A stretch of DNA of 64,000 nucleotides, from positions 23,275,839 through 23,339,838 of the forward strand of contig CM049316.1 of the NCBI GenBank assembly GCA_026874595.1, written 5' to 3'. The stretch is from Sipunculus nudus (taxonomy: Eukaryota; Annelida; Sipuncula; Golfingiida; Sipunculidae). Position 1 is the first letter of the stretch; the number at the start of each line of letters is the position of its first letter. The notes beneath the pieces are model-generated. The model did no database searches and was not told the origin of the DNA. It was given only the letters and a program-made list of their open reading frames with translations. Positions 1 through 11,016 of this stretch are shown piece by piece. The position numbers and the translations under genes were made by a program.

Positions 1-60
1 TGAGCTAATTCATGGGGCTTAATTTATATTTACATGTCTTACAACGAATTAATTGGTGGT

Positions 61-196
61 CGGAAGCAAAAATACATCTATATATATATATGTATGTATG
101 TATATATATATATGTAATATTATATATATAATATATATAATATATATATATATTATATATTATATATATTTATAAATAGGGGTGGGCCCACCCCCA

Positions 197-245
<49 letters not shown>
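61..245. repeat. AT-rich microsatellite block, mostly (TA)n
   Basis: Long runs of alternating TA and TATG, ending in an uninterrupted (TA)n tract at about 200-245. A short GGGGTGGGCCCACCCCC palindrome interrupts it near 179-195. No coding sequence is visible. Confidence 0.9.
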
Positions 246-247
<2 letters not shown>

Positions 248-469
248 CGCGCCGTCCCGCCTGTGGATCTGCTGCATGTATTCAGATGTGGTCGACTTAC
301 ACACCCATGCAGCTCTATGGTTTAACGCATCGTGAAATTACCAAATTCTAAATATGCATGACAAACGAAATGGTTGATCTGAATCTGACGCATTATGCGC
401 GTCTGCATGTGTCATTTAAGTGAGTCGCCATTATTGTTATACTTACTTACTAAATTATAGTATTATAAC

Positions 470-797
470 TTGCTTCGAATCAAATTTCATTTAGGACAAC
501 TCAGATCCCCTTGATTCGAATCAAGGGCTGTCGCAATGGAGGAAAAACGGAAAACCACGATTTTACTCAGATTTAAACGCCCGAGATCAGTTATTCCGTT
601 TACACTCACAACAGACACCTATATACAAACAGGCTTTTGCTTCGAATCAAATTTCATTTAGAACAACTCAGATCCCCTTGATTCGAATCAAGGGCTGTCG
701 CAATGGAGGAAAACAGAAAACCACGATTTTACTCAGATTTAAACGCCCGAGATCAGTTATTCCGTTTACACTCACAACAGACACCTATATACAAACA
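470..797. repeat. Tandem duplication of a 167-bp unit with a 20-bp palindrome
   Basis: Bases 470-636 are repeated almost exactly at 637-797, with a few substitutions and small indels. Each copy contains the perfect palindrome CCCTTGATTCGAATCAAGGG (508-527 and 675-694). The high identity suggests a recent duplication. No protein is supported here: the 61-codon frame over the second copy has no homologous features that I recognise. Confidence 0.85.
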
Positions 798-888
798 CAC
801 CTTTTCCCATCACAGTTTATATGGATAGATTATTTGCTTTGGAACATATATTTTTATTTATAGTATATATACAGGACCGAAGCCAGAG

Positions 889-890
889 TT

Positions 891-921
<31 letters not shown>

Positions 922-1015
922 GATGCCCAGGAGGAGGAAGTGGGAGAGGGAATCCCCTCCTTTAAGAATGCTCAGAATTCAGTGGGGACGGCTCCCCCCC
1001 CCCCCCCCCCCCCCC
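889..1015. repeat. Homopolymer runs T12-G22 and C22 in inverted arrangement
   Basis: A T run (889-900) passes directly into a G run (901-922), and a C run lies at 994-1015. The G and C runs are complementary, so the segment could fold back on itself. It may be a decayed copy of the poly-G-bearing inverted-repeat elements at 3817, 7683 and 7879, but its flanks no longer match them well. Confidence 0.6.
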
Positions 1016-1093
1016 GAGGCTATACGGTACCGATATATGTTTCACTTACTCAAGACTGCTTCTTAAATGTGTAGTGTACTTATAGGATTATGG

Positions 1094-1096
<3 letters not shown>

Positions 1097-1140
<44 letters not shown>
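1097..1140. repeat. (TA)n microsatellite
   Basis: Uninterrupted alternating TA tract. Frames read through it as Tyr-Ile repeats are artefacts. Confidence 0.95.
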
Positions 1141-1143
<3 letters not shown>

Positions 1144-1613
1144 ACATTGTACATTACATATGTTGTTATAAACCTCCTCTCGATCTAGCCGACGATTGGT
1201 GTAACAATCTGATATGTGATAAAATGATAAGTTGCAACATATAAATAGCATATATATGCATGTATATATATAACATTTGCAGTTTAATTACATTGACAGT
1301 CAATACACTCTATGACTGTATATATAGTTAAGAAAATGGATATAGGGGGAGAAATCTGTAACTGACAATTTATATATTTTTATAGGTGTAAGGGAAAAGA
1401 TGAAGCTTGTAGAGTACTTAGAAATAAAGTTTGATTGCGAAAATACAATCATTTTGTTTACTTTCATTGATATTTTGTTTTCATAATAAAAAAATTACTC
1501 TCAGACTGCAATAATATGTGAAGGACGGCATTCCGTGTTGAAGATTACATTATATCCTTATATCTACACACTCAATTAACGTTTGTTAATAACATCATTT
1601 ACGTAACGTTTAC

Positions 1614-1747
<134 letters not shown>

Positions 1748-2666
1748 GCTGAGACCTGAAATTGTGCAACAGCGACCCTTACAATACTAAAGGCCATGTT
1801 TGTTCAGAGAATGTGTGAGCGGGGAAGGGAGAGGAGGGAGGGGGTAGTTCGGATAAAACATGTGCAGTACTAAATTTTCATAATATGGAATACATAACTG
1901 AAATGTTATTGTGAAAAGATCTGAGGAAAAATTGAGCAATTTGCTATTCCTTGGAAGAGGGGACAGAAGGTGGCCCACTATATACTCTCTTTAAAAAGTC
2001 CTCCTCAGCTTATAATGAAGTGACATAACGACATGGTGTTTTCCCTGTTCGGTATACCCTAGATTATATAACCCTAAAACCCTAAATAATTTAAGATTTT
2101 CCGGGAAGATATACTACAAACAAGTTTTTAACATTTTATTTCACATGTATATACATATACCTATAAAAATGGGCAAATTTAACCAACGCAATGAAATCTT
2201 GAACCAACGCAATGAATGCCGCAGTAAAACTTCAACCTCAACGCCCTTATACAACAAAAATACATATATATATTTACGCTCTGACAATCAGACCACAGAC
2301 ATTCTTGTTAAAAATAAGGACTTGAGCTAGCATGGCATATACATACACGCGGGAACGAGATAATTATTTCGTGGGAACGAGATAATAATTGAGTGGCCAC
2401 GCGATACTATAATTTTCTACTATAATTTAAATAACTGTCTGAGTCCTTAACGAGCCACCGTAGGTTCGAGTGGTAAGTATCGTAGATTTTAAATAATTAT
2501 TCCGGGATATATATATTTATAATTTTTTTCTCAGAACTGCTTACTTCACATGCCACACTTAACACAAGGGTGTTAATTATTAAAATATTTATAATTTAAA
2601 AAATTAAAAGAGAACGTTGAATATAAATAAAACAACTACGCTGTTACTGTGATTATTATACGTTGC

Positions 2667-2672
<6 letters not shown>

Positions 2673-2722
<50 letters not shown>
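2673..2722. repeat. (TA)n microsatellite
   Basis: Uninterrupted TA tract lying about 100 bp from the Penelope-like remnant. Confidence 0.95.
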
Positions 2723-2725
<3 letters not shown>

Positions 2726-2825
2726 GAAAAGATAAATCAATGCCAACATTTCAAACAACCCTATTATTTAGATAACATATACAGATTGTTCCTAAATTTT
2801 CAGCTATATACCCCTGTAGCCTTCG

Positions 2826-3430
2826 TCAAAGCGTGTCACTATCCGTAAACGAAGCTAGGGTATTATTGTGCTTTTCGTTCGGATGTAAATCTGTCTTTGC
2901 TGGAGGGAAAGTTGATTTAAGAATGGTGCATGTTACATCTCGGGGAGAATGGTCGGATTTGTTGAAATGTGCGGCCACGGGTAATCCGGGAGTGTTGTCG
3001 CGGATAGTTTTTTTTTTGTAGTTGTTCATTCTGAGCCTGAATTTGGTGCCAGTTTCTCCTATATAATTTCCCTCCCCATTGGGGCATTTTTTTTTTACAA
3101 GTAATAAAGTAAATGACATTTGAGGAATTGCAAGAAGAAAGGCCTGGCCTGATGGTAATGTTGGAACCTGGGGACTGACATGTGGGTTTGGTGTTTAAAA
3201 TATCCCAAATCTCACAGCGGCGGTCATCGCATTTGACATTCCCTGACGGGCTTCATGTTTGTGGAGTTTCGGGTGCACAAGTATGCGTTTGAGGTTGGGA
3301 GGTTGTCTGTATTGCGGCAACGGGAGGCGTGGAGAAATTATTCCAGCATTTTTGTATGTTTTTGTTGATAGAGAAGACGACCGGGTGAAATTCATGGATC
3401 ATGGGGATGCGTGAATTGTCAGCTTTGTTT
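2826..3430 (-). mobile_element. Degenerate Penelope-like retroelement, 3' part with GIY-YIG domain
   Basis: Read on the minus strand, 3119-2826 encodes a recognisable GIY-YIG endonuclease segment containing NYIGETGTKFRLRMNNY, then a VAAHFNKSDHSP block. This matches the C-terminal endonuclease of Penelope-like elements (family pattern YIGET, R.R...H, V.HF...H). Upstream, across frameshifts, 3395-3120 still shows the linker: a RQPPNLKRILV segment, spaced cysteines (CDDRRCE) and a CNSSNVIYFITC segment in another frame. The reverse transcriptase that should precede it is missing from the neighbouring 3431-3600. The element is 5'-truncated and broken by frameshifts, so it is a dead copy. Confidence in the family is high and in the exact ends low. 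Confidence 0.8.
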
Positions 3431-3661
3431 ACGGATATATAGTCACTCGCTCTGAGGATTAGCTGAGATCTGATAATTAAACTAGCCTTCTTGGCCTTAA
3501 TCGTTGATTAAATAACCCATGTGTAGTTAGTCATTATATACTTTACTCTTGCTGATGGAGTAAATTATCAAGGATTCATTTTATAAAACTGTATTAGGTA
3601 ATAAGGAAAATATGAAAATTTAGAAAAATTAAGTGCCCGGTTCACGGAGGGAGGTCTAACC

Positions 3662-3686
3662 CCCCCCCCCCCCCACACACACACAC
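3662..3686. repeat. Poly-C tract followed by (CA)n
   Basis: A C run of about 14 bases followed by a short (AC)n tract. Confidence 0.85.
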
Positions 3687-3816
3687 GTGCATACAGGAAT
3701 GTCAGTGTAACAGGGTATACCATGCATGCTAAAAAGCCATATCCGAATCGTCCTATATATTAACAATGCATCAACCCTCCTCCCCATATTCGCAGTATAT
3801 AATGTGCATGTATATA

Positions 3817-4021
3817 CAGAAGCGGATCCAGGGGGGGGGGGGGGGTCCAGGGGGTCCGGACCCCCCCTTTTTCATCAGAAACAACGTTTTTTTAAGGGCT
3901 TCAGACAAAATTTTGCCGCCTGGACCCCCCCTTTTTCAGACCTGAGGACCTTTTTTTTAGGGTTTTCATTTGTCCTCCTGGGTTGGACCCCCCCTTTTCC
4001 TAAATCCTGGATCCGCCCCTG
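3817..4021. mobile_element. Inverted-repeat (MITE-like) element, GCGGATCC family, copy 1
   Basis: The ends are CAGAAGCGGATCCAGG and CCTGGATCCGCCCCTG, an imperfect terminal inverted repeat. The body contains poly-G and GGACCCCCC blocks. Flanks ATATA and ATATT suggest a 5-bp target duplication with one mismatch. The frame running through it is translated repeat. Related copies lie at 7683-7820, 7879-8007 and, truncated, at 63966-63999. Confidence 0.75.
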
Positions 4022-4513
4022 ATATTATAATAATAATGTTATCAGTGGGGAGGCAGGTATTTTCCAGGAGGCGCTTCAGAAACCGACAAGAAATACAAAT
4101 CCTTGACCGACCTTGGAATTCTAATCTGTAAAACTGTCGTTTTTATATTTTCAATTTTAGCGTTTAATGGCATGATACCAGAGTATGTTGTGAAAATGGA
4201 TGAAACTTGGTATAATCTCTCCTTTATTTTATTTTATTCATATCCAAAATACAGCAGTCAATTGATATTTGAGGAACATTGCGACATCGTGATACATATT
4301 TGTGAATATCCCGTATTTTAATACTGATTGCAATTAGAGGTTATTCTTAATGAAAAATGACAAATTATGCATGGGGAGAATTCAACATGGTTTGCCCTCC
4401 TCCATGTCCACCACCTAATTTCCCCCAAAGTGAAATATGAAAGAATAGTCGATATTTTGAGGTGTTCGTTAGGCGAGATTTTTAATATATCTGCATAAAT
4501 AAAATATATAATT

Positions 4514-4518
<5 letters not shown>
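4022..4518. other. Intergenic stretch with no gene seen
   Basis: AT-rich sequence. The 72-codon open frame at 4103-4321 has no motif, no splice context and no recognisable family, so I do not call it. Confidence 0.5.

Positions 4519-4580
<62 letters not shown>
4519..4580. repeat. (TA)n-(GA)n-(G)n compound microsatellite
   Basis: TA tract (about 4519-4550) followed by GA repeats and then a G run. Confidence 0.95.
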
Positions 4581-4583
<3 letters not shown>

Positions 4584-4707
4584 AGAGTGAGTGACTACAG
4601 TTATTTTCACCACTTACACACTATTATAAGAGATGTGCGATCCTTTTAATCCCTATGTCAATTAAGTCATTGTGAATCATATTAAAACAACAAGAGCACA
4701 GATTGCC

Positions 4708-4711
<4 letters not shown>

Positions 4712-4755
<44 letters not shown>
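4712..4755. repeat. (GA)n microsatellite
   Basis: About 44 bp of uninterrupted GA. On the minus strand it reads as Ser-Leu repeats. Confidence 0.95.
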
Positions 4756-4759
<4 letters not shown>

Positions 4760-4936
4760 TAAAATAAATTCGGTCCACCTATGTTCGCAATGTTCTCTGA
4801 AACCGCGTTGCGTATATGACTCTGTGCCATACCTCATTTATAAGGGTACTGGTCCCGCAGTTACCTCGCCGTCTTGAGAATTAATAATTTTGGATGTACA
4901 CATCATTTTGAGGGATTTAACGTGTTTTATAAATTG

Positions 4937-5009
4937 CCTGGAGGTAACCACCGAAAACAACCGAAATGCCTTCGGCAAAGACCGGATTGTCTGTGTGGTC
5001 GCCTCCAGG
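4937..5009. repeat. Short imperfect hairpin
   Basis: CCTGGAGGTAACCAC at the left is matched in inverse by GTGGTCGCCTCCAGG at the right (13 of 15), with about 43 bases between. It may be a small MITE or a foldable remnant. Confidence 0.5.
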
Positions 5010-5046
5010 ATTAAGGGTTTTGTACTTATAAATAACCCCTGCTCTC

Positions 5047-5316
5047 AGTGACGGATTTAAGCATGTTTGGCCTGACATTTGACCCAGTCTCTGACCAACG
5101 TGCGTGGTCAGTAAATGCGAAAAACACCCAGGAGGATAAATGACAAAATCTTATACAAAGTCACAAAGTCCCCTGGTCCGGAAAAGGGGTGTGGTTGGAG
5201 GGAAATTGATTGTCCAGGCCTCAAAAACTGGTCCGAAATGATTAAAAAAAGTTGCGGCGGCTGAAAAGGTGGTAATTAACGGACCCCTTGGACTTCCCTC
5301 AGGTCCGCTTCTGCTA
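5047..5316. mobile_element. Possible diverged copy of the GCGGATCC inverted-repeat family
   Basis: The right end, read in reverse, begins CAGAAGCGGACCTGAGG, close to the terminus of the elements at 3817 and 7879. The left end, CAGTGACGGATTTAAG, is only a weak partner. The interior has GGTCCG blocks like the other copies. Confidence 0.4.
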
Positions 5317-6587
5317 CTAACGAGGTATGCATATTTACGTTTCTTTCTTCAGGAACAACTTCCTTGCCTAAAAACGTACATTTAAATCATTTTTCAAGTC
5401 TTTCAAGTCACATTAACCTATTCTTTATACGTCTAACAATAATAACCAGTCAAATATCATTGAAAATCTGAATGTCTTGCGTATATTCCGGTTAGCAAAT
5501 GTAAACATCATCACTGACCAGGTCTCTAAGGTAAACATACCGATGTATGAATTTCTTTCTACAAGCACAGGGCCAGAAAATAGATATAAAAAGAATATTT
5601 GTACATTTCTTATTGAGAGAGTATCCCACTTAAAATCCATATTTTCTTTAAACTTTGAGAATAAAAAAAAATGAGCCCACATTCCTCAACTCAGTTAATA
5701 AATCTCCCCAACCCCGGTAAAATTACCTAAAGCTCGGTATACCGGGTTTATTAGCTAGTTATGTATATTAATAATGCTTTTATTTTCGACCCTGTATGTA
5801 CTGTAAGCGATTGATTAAACTCCTGGTTTTGCTTTTTGACTAGTTATCTAGTGATAAAATAGCATTGCACAACTAAATGTCACTTCTCGAGGTCACCTGT
5901 GTTCACGGTGAGTACAGAGTTTTCTCGACAACTGATGCAACAAGGGATGGAAATGAACAGAGCGGCGTGTTCACCAGCGTGTGGGTGGTGATTGGCCAGA
6001 GTGTAAACAAGTTAACACGTGCCTGATATCAATCCGCCATGGGGGATTTCGAACATTCCATGTGACGTCACGTCTGCTGCCCCATTATTTTATACTGAAA
6101 CAAAGGGCTGTTCAGCCAAACGTCCGAAGATCTCTTAAATCTTTACAAATAAATAGACATTTATATATTTTTCGTATATAGTAGAATGAAATCGGGAGAT
6201 CAAAGACTTAAGAACTATATTTTATGTGCAATGTTATTACTGTAGTGCGGCGGTGTTGACAAGATATGGTGCAACCCTCATGCTGGTGTGCTTACCCAGC
6301 ATTATCCCTCGTACTCTACATATAGCGGAGTGTCCGGGCATGTAACACAGAAGTACCAGTTATACTATATGAAGAATCTGCTATTTGTCCAGCAGTGATA
6401 AGACCGCACATTGCTAGGCGCAGGGGAGAAAACTGGCAAAACTGCGATACGTACGCGAAGTCTGAAGCGGGCACTGTGCAGATGAATATTCAAAATATGT
6501 AGGCATGGTTACAGCTTCATAAATATTCAATCAACAGGTTTTAATTGTGGACAAAAAAAGGTGATATACGGTGAATAAATACACCTT
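5317..6587. other. 5' flank of the TROVE/vWA gene
   Basis: No protein is supported here. The opposing open frames around 5425-5682 are mutual shadows without motifs. The stretch includes a perfect CRE palindrome at 6063-6070 and ends at a TATA-like sequence. Confidence 0.45.
6063..6070. promoter_or_regulatory. CRE-type palindrome TGACGTCA
   Basis: A perfect TGACGTCA site (CREB/ATF consensus) about 620 bp upstream of the start codon of the TROVE/vWA gene. Motif presence is seen; function is inference. Confidence 0.35.
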
Positions 6588-6617
6588 TATATATGTCGAT
6601 TGTAGAACGTTCAGTCA
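6587..6617 (+). promoter_or_regulatory. Candidate core promoter (TATA-like plus initiator)
   Basis: TTATATAT (6587-6594) is followed about 25 bp later by TCAGTCA (6611-6617), which fits an initiator. A start here would give a 5' UTR of about 70 nt before the ATG at 6684. The spacing is slightly short for a canonical TATA box. Confidence 0.3.
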
Positions 6618-6683
6618 AAAGGCGCCGGTATCACCACTGATCACGGACAAAAAGGACAATTTGTCAATCAAGTAGTGCAGACA

Positions 6684-7011
6684 ATGAGCGGTAGAGGGCG
6701 GGGACGCGGTCGAGGTGGGCGGGGCCGAGGTAGAGGACGTGGGAGGGGCGGGAGAGGACGGTGGGGACATGGGCGAGGGGGTGGGCGGTCAGAGTCCCCC
6801 GGACGTTACGGGGAGGAGGGGACAAGCTGGCAGATAACAGCTAAAGAGAACACTGCAGCCAGTGACGAACTTGACATTAATAAAGATGTAACGAAGTTCT
6901 TCGTGGGTACGGCCACGTTCCAGCAGCATTACGATGCCCAGAACACGAATAAAGCCAGATACATGGCCGGTATGACTGTCCTGGAGAAAAACGGAGTGGA
7001 GATCTCACAAA
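6684..7011 (+). CDS. TROVE/vWA gene exon 1 (aa 1-109)
   Basis: The start ATG at 6684 has A at -3. An in-frame GTG at 6675 is not needed. The exon encodes the RG-rich tail, an acidic and polar linker, and the first helical segment (TFQQHYDAQNTNKARYMAGM). Donor A|GTAAGT, phase 1. Confidence 0.9.
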
Positions 7012-9804
7012 GTAAGTATTGATAACAACGCTTTAACTTTTGTAATATAGACATGAATGGATGGATAAATATATTTTCTAGAGACTGTCAGACGTAGCCA
7101 TAATTGTTATATGTTACAAGTCCGACCTACAATATTTTAAACTTCATAAATAAATATATGATAAAGGCAAGGTAGAATATAAAATAATCTTACCTCTGTA
7201 TGTAGCAAATCTTACAAGTCAAATTCACAAATAAGAGCCACTCCATTTTATAAAAAGTTTAATAACTAATAAGTTATATAATATTACGTCAAAAGTTTAC
7301 TGTTTTGTGTAATACTTACTTTATTAGATGACTATACAGTTTTTGTTAATATTCCGTCTATACATAAAAAAATCCACAATGTTGAAGTGTTGTTCCTACT
7401 GCCTCAGCGTGCATACATACGTAAATATCGCGAAAGACCATTTTCACGCGCATGTATGTTATATCGTCTGCTATATGTTCAGGTTCAATAAACGAAGTAT
7501 TGCGGGTTTAGTCTTGTCAAGCCAAAACGTTGACATTAACCTCGCCATGAAAGACTAGAACAAATTTTACATTACTATACTTGAAATATAACAAAACATG
7601 TACGCGTACGTTCTCCTGAAATACACTCGAATACTCCGCGTCAGTCGTTACTGATATAGGTGACGCTTATGAAATGGAAAAGCAGGCGCGGATCCAGGAT
7701 TTTTTGCAGGGAGGGGACAACGGGTGCCATGCATAAAAATTGGTTGGTTAAGAGCGATGGGGGGGGGGGGGGGGGGGGGTTCTGGACCTCTAACCCCCCC
7801 CCCCCCTGGATCCGCGCCTGGGTAAGGTATACAAGTATTCAATTCTATTGTATTCATGGGTTTCTCTGATTATATACTCAGAAGCGGATCGCGTGGGGGA
7901 GGGGGCGGCCCTCCCCCTTTTGCAGCCGCCGCAACCATATTTAAGGATTTCATATGATTTTTTTATGGCCAGGACCCCCCTTTCCCTATATCCTCGATCC
8001 GCCCCTGATACTTGTGTTATTTCAAATATATACATATATTAATGCATTTTCTGAGTATAAGTATTGTTCACTTATTTTTCAGATTCAAAAATCAGATGTC
8101 TTGCCGCAGCATGGGCAAGGGCAGACCGTGACCTTGTAGATACATTACTCAGCAAAAGGAGCCTGTTCGGACTGGTTGAGATACTGAAAGCACTGACGCT
8201 GCTTGATGCAGGTCGGCAAATTCGAACAATTGAGAAAAGGGTGAAAATATTAAAGATGTCTGCCGGCAAGAAAAAACACGGGAAGATGGGAAAGTTAAAG
8301 TCTGATATAGACAATCTCACAGCAATTAAAGTCACAGTAAGTTGTCTATGTATGTGTGGGCCATGGTATCGAATATTATAAAAATATATTCAAACTTCCA
8401 ACAGACACACATTCACACGGATACACTAGTAGTTATTTTTGTAGATTTTTTTTTCAAGTCACTCAAAAGAAATTTAACATTTAGCGGATAAAGCCAGACA
8501 TTTACTGGAGTAAGCATGCAGTCACTACGGTAACTTTATAATACGTAATCAAGGCAACATGCATAATTTATGACCTATGTTCTTATTGTGGCTAACCAAG
8601 CAGTTACTAGAGTAACCGATGTGTGTTTCTTTTTTCAGCATGGGTCAGCGACTGGCGCTGTTAGTAAGTCCGTTCGGCGGTGGGTGCGGACGCTGACTCA
8701 AGATGAGCTTGAGTTTTATGCCTTACATTTCCCACGTGATCCCTGGAAGAAACTTGCAGATATCTGTCACTTTCATCCTCAAAAGGTAATCTATATTTAA
8801 ATTAAGGGTGGTACCACTCGGCGTTTGTCACCAAACTCTTCTGTGGACACGATTGCGAAATGTCCGTTTTTGGTCCTGAACTGTTTTAAATGATCCAAAG
8901 TGTTTCCTAAGGGGTTATTTCTCAAATTTCCTGAGAAAAATTTTCACTTATTTTCGCGTAAGGGTTATTGCAGCGCCATCTGTCAGCAACTGTATAAACC
9001 ACACAAAAGCGGGTACTGGGCAAGTAAGAAATAAAAGACATTTAACCCTTTACTGTTTACAAGCCACTAAAGAGCACTCAAAATTGTCAACTAGAATGCC
9101 ATGATATGTATAGATTCTTTCAGGCCATAAATATTGCATATTATTTTTAAGTTTTAATGATTTTCAATAATCTTCAGCAAACCCTCTTAGTAGGAACTGT
9201 TGAAAATTTGATAAAGATACAAACAATGCTTAAAAAGATATTGCTTTTTTATATTGTCAATTTAAATAGTGTCAGAATTTGTCGGAAATCTAAAATAAAT
9301 GTAAACTGTAGGGGGTTAATTTGTCAGTGTCCATACAAAAAAATGTAATATAATTGAAAAGAGGTATCTCAGGAAAAATTCACATTTAAGCGTCATATTT
9401 ACACTATGCATTTCTTATCCTATTTTGTGTAAAAATATAATATTTTACCTTATTAATAGTCGATCCATGAGCTCTTTTTAATATTTTCTTATTCCTTGCC
9501 TTTTGCCTTTACATTACTGGAATCTGTTATAATTATTGACTTCATAAAAGAAATCTATCACAAACAAAGCTGCTTATTGCTGGTCAGTCTACATTGACAT
9601 TCTGGACATAAAATGCAAAAAGATTAAAATCTCTAAAAGTGATAACTTCTACATTAAATGTAAATACCTAGGTTTTAAACAATATCGGACTTTCATTCTA
9701 AATGTATACTTGTACAAAACAACCTCCTTTTGATTTGAGAAATAAATATTGACGTAAATAGTCATGAGAAAATTATAATGAGCAGAGTTTATATATAGAG
9801 ATAC

Positions 9805-9856
<52 letters not shown>

Positions 9857-10947
9857 TAATAATAATAATAAATAGAATACGGTTCGTCCACAAGTGAGGC
9901 ATGGATTGAGTAGCAAGGGGATATAGGGTAAGATGTGTTGCATATTAGCATGGATGTCTGCCATGTAAACATGATTGTAGGTGGCGCCAGCTGTTATTTA
10001 AAAGAGCTAGCTATATTATATATATACATATGCAAAATTTCAGGTGGATAAGTCAAACAACTGCTGAGATATGAGTGATTTTATCTCATGGCAGACAAAC
10101 AGATGGACCATGTGCAAACATGGTTGCAAGTGGCGCCACCATTTTTGCGTATGATAAAGAGCGATATAAGATCTATACACATGCAAATTTTCAGAAGGAT
10201 ACGCCAAACCAATCCTGAGATATTAGCATGGATGTCTGCAGTGTAAACGTGAATGTAGGTGTCGCCACCTGTCATAAAATCGAGAAAGGCATGTATACAC
10301 TGTGCAAAAATAGTTGCAGGTGGCTCTTACAAAATTTCAGCCCGATTGGTCATACGAGTCTGAAGATATATGGGTTAATGTGTGAATACAGACGCATAGA
10401 TGGACGCTTATTGAAAGGTCAACGCAAAATGGATAGGCACCAGTCCACGTGACCCTACAGTGGGGTAAAATTTAAGAAAAATCGGTCTAGTGTTCTCAGA
10501 GGAGTTCTCCGGAAATGGACGTGGCGGCGGAGCCGGCTGATCCCGGTCAAAAACATAGTATCCGCAAACTTTGTTTTGCCGGATACAATAATGATTATTT
10601 ATTTTCAAATCTTTCAGTTAGTTTTTTATAATAATCATTTATCAGTATAATCCAGTACATGTATTTCAATAGTTTACTGGGTTTTTAGTTGAGATTAATG
10701 GTATTTCAGGATTTCCCAAGCCTGCCATGGTTTTTACCTTACTGCTTTGGTGAAGATGCACCTGCTGACACCATGGTGTTCCGGTGTAAGGATCTCAGCT
10801 CGGCCAATGTTAACGCCCTGGTCCAGGAGTTTGATGTCCCATACAGTCACATCAAACAATACGCCAAGAGCCTAACACCCCAGTCTAAAGAAAGGATCGC
10901 CAAATACACCAGCCTTGACCAGGTGCTATGGTAGGTTGTTCAAATAG

Positions 10948-11016
<69 letters not shown>

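Larger units (their letters stand above)
7012..8082 (+). other. Intron 1 of the TROVE/vWA gene
   Basis: Starts GTAAGT and ends TTTTTCAG. It contains two GCGGATCC-family inverted-repeat elements. The open frame at 7328-7558 shows no recognisable domain and is taken as intronic. Confidence 0.8.
8786..10709 (+). other. Intron 3 of the TROVE/vWA gene
   Basis: 1.9 kb, AT-rich. It contains an (AAT)n tract and one copy of a dispersed GGCGCC-containing repeat (9892-10605). No other coding signal was seen. Confidence 0.8.

Noticed and set aside
6675-6683. GTG upstream start for the RGG-rich protein
   Set aside because: ATG at 6684 is in frame three codons later, has a good context, and non-ATG initiation is not needed.
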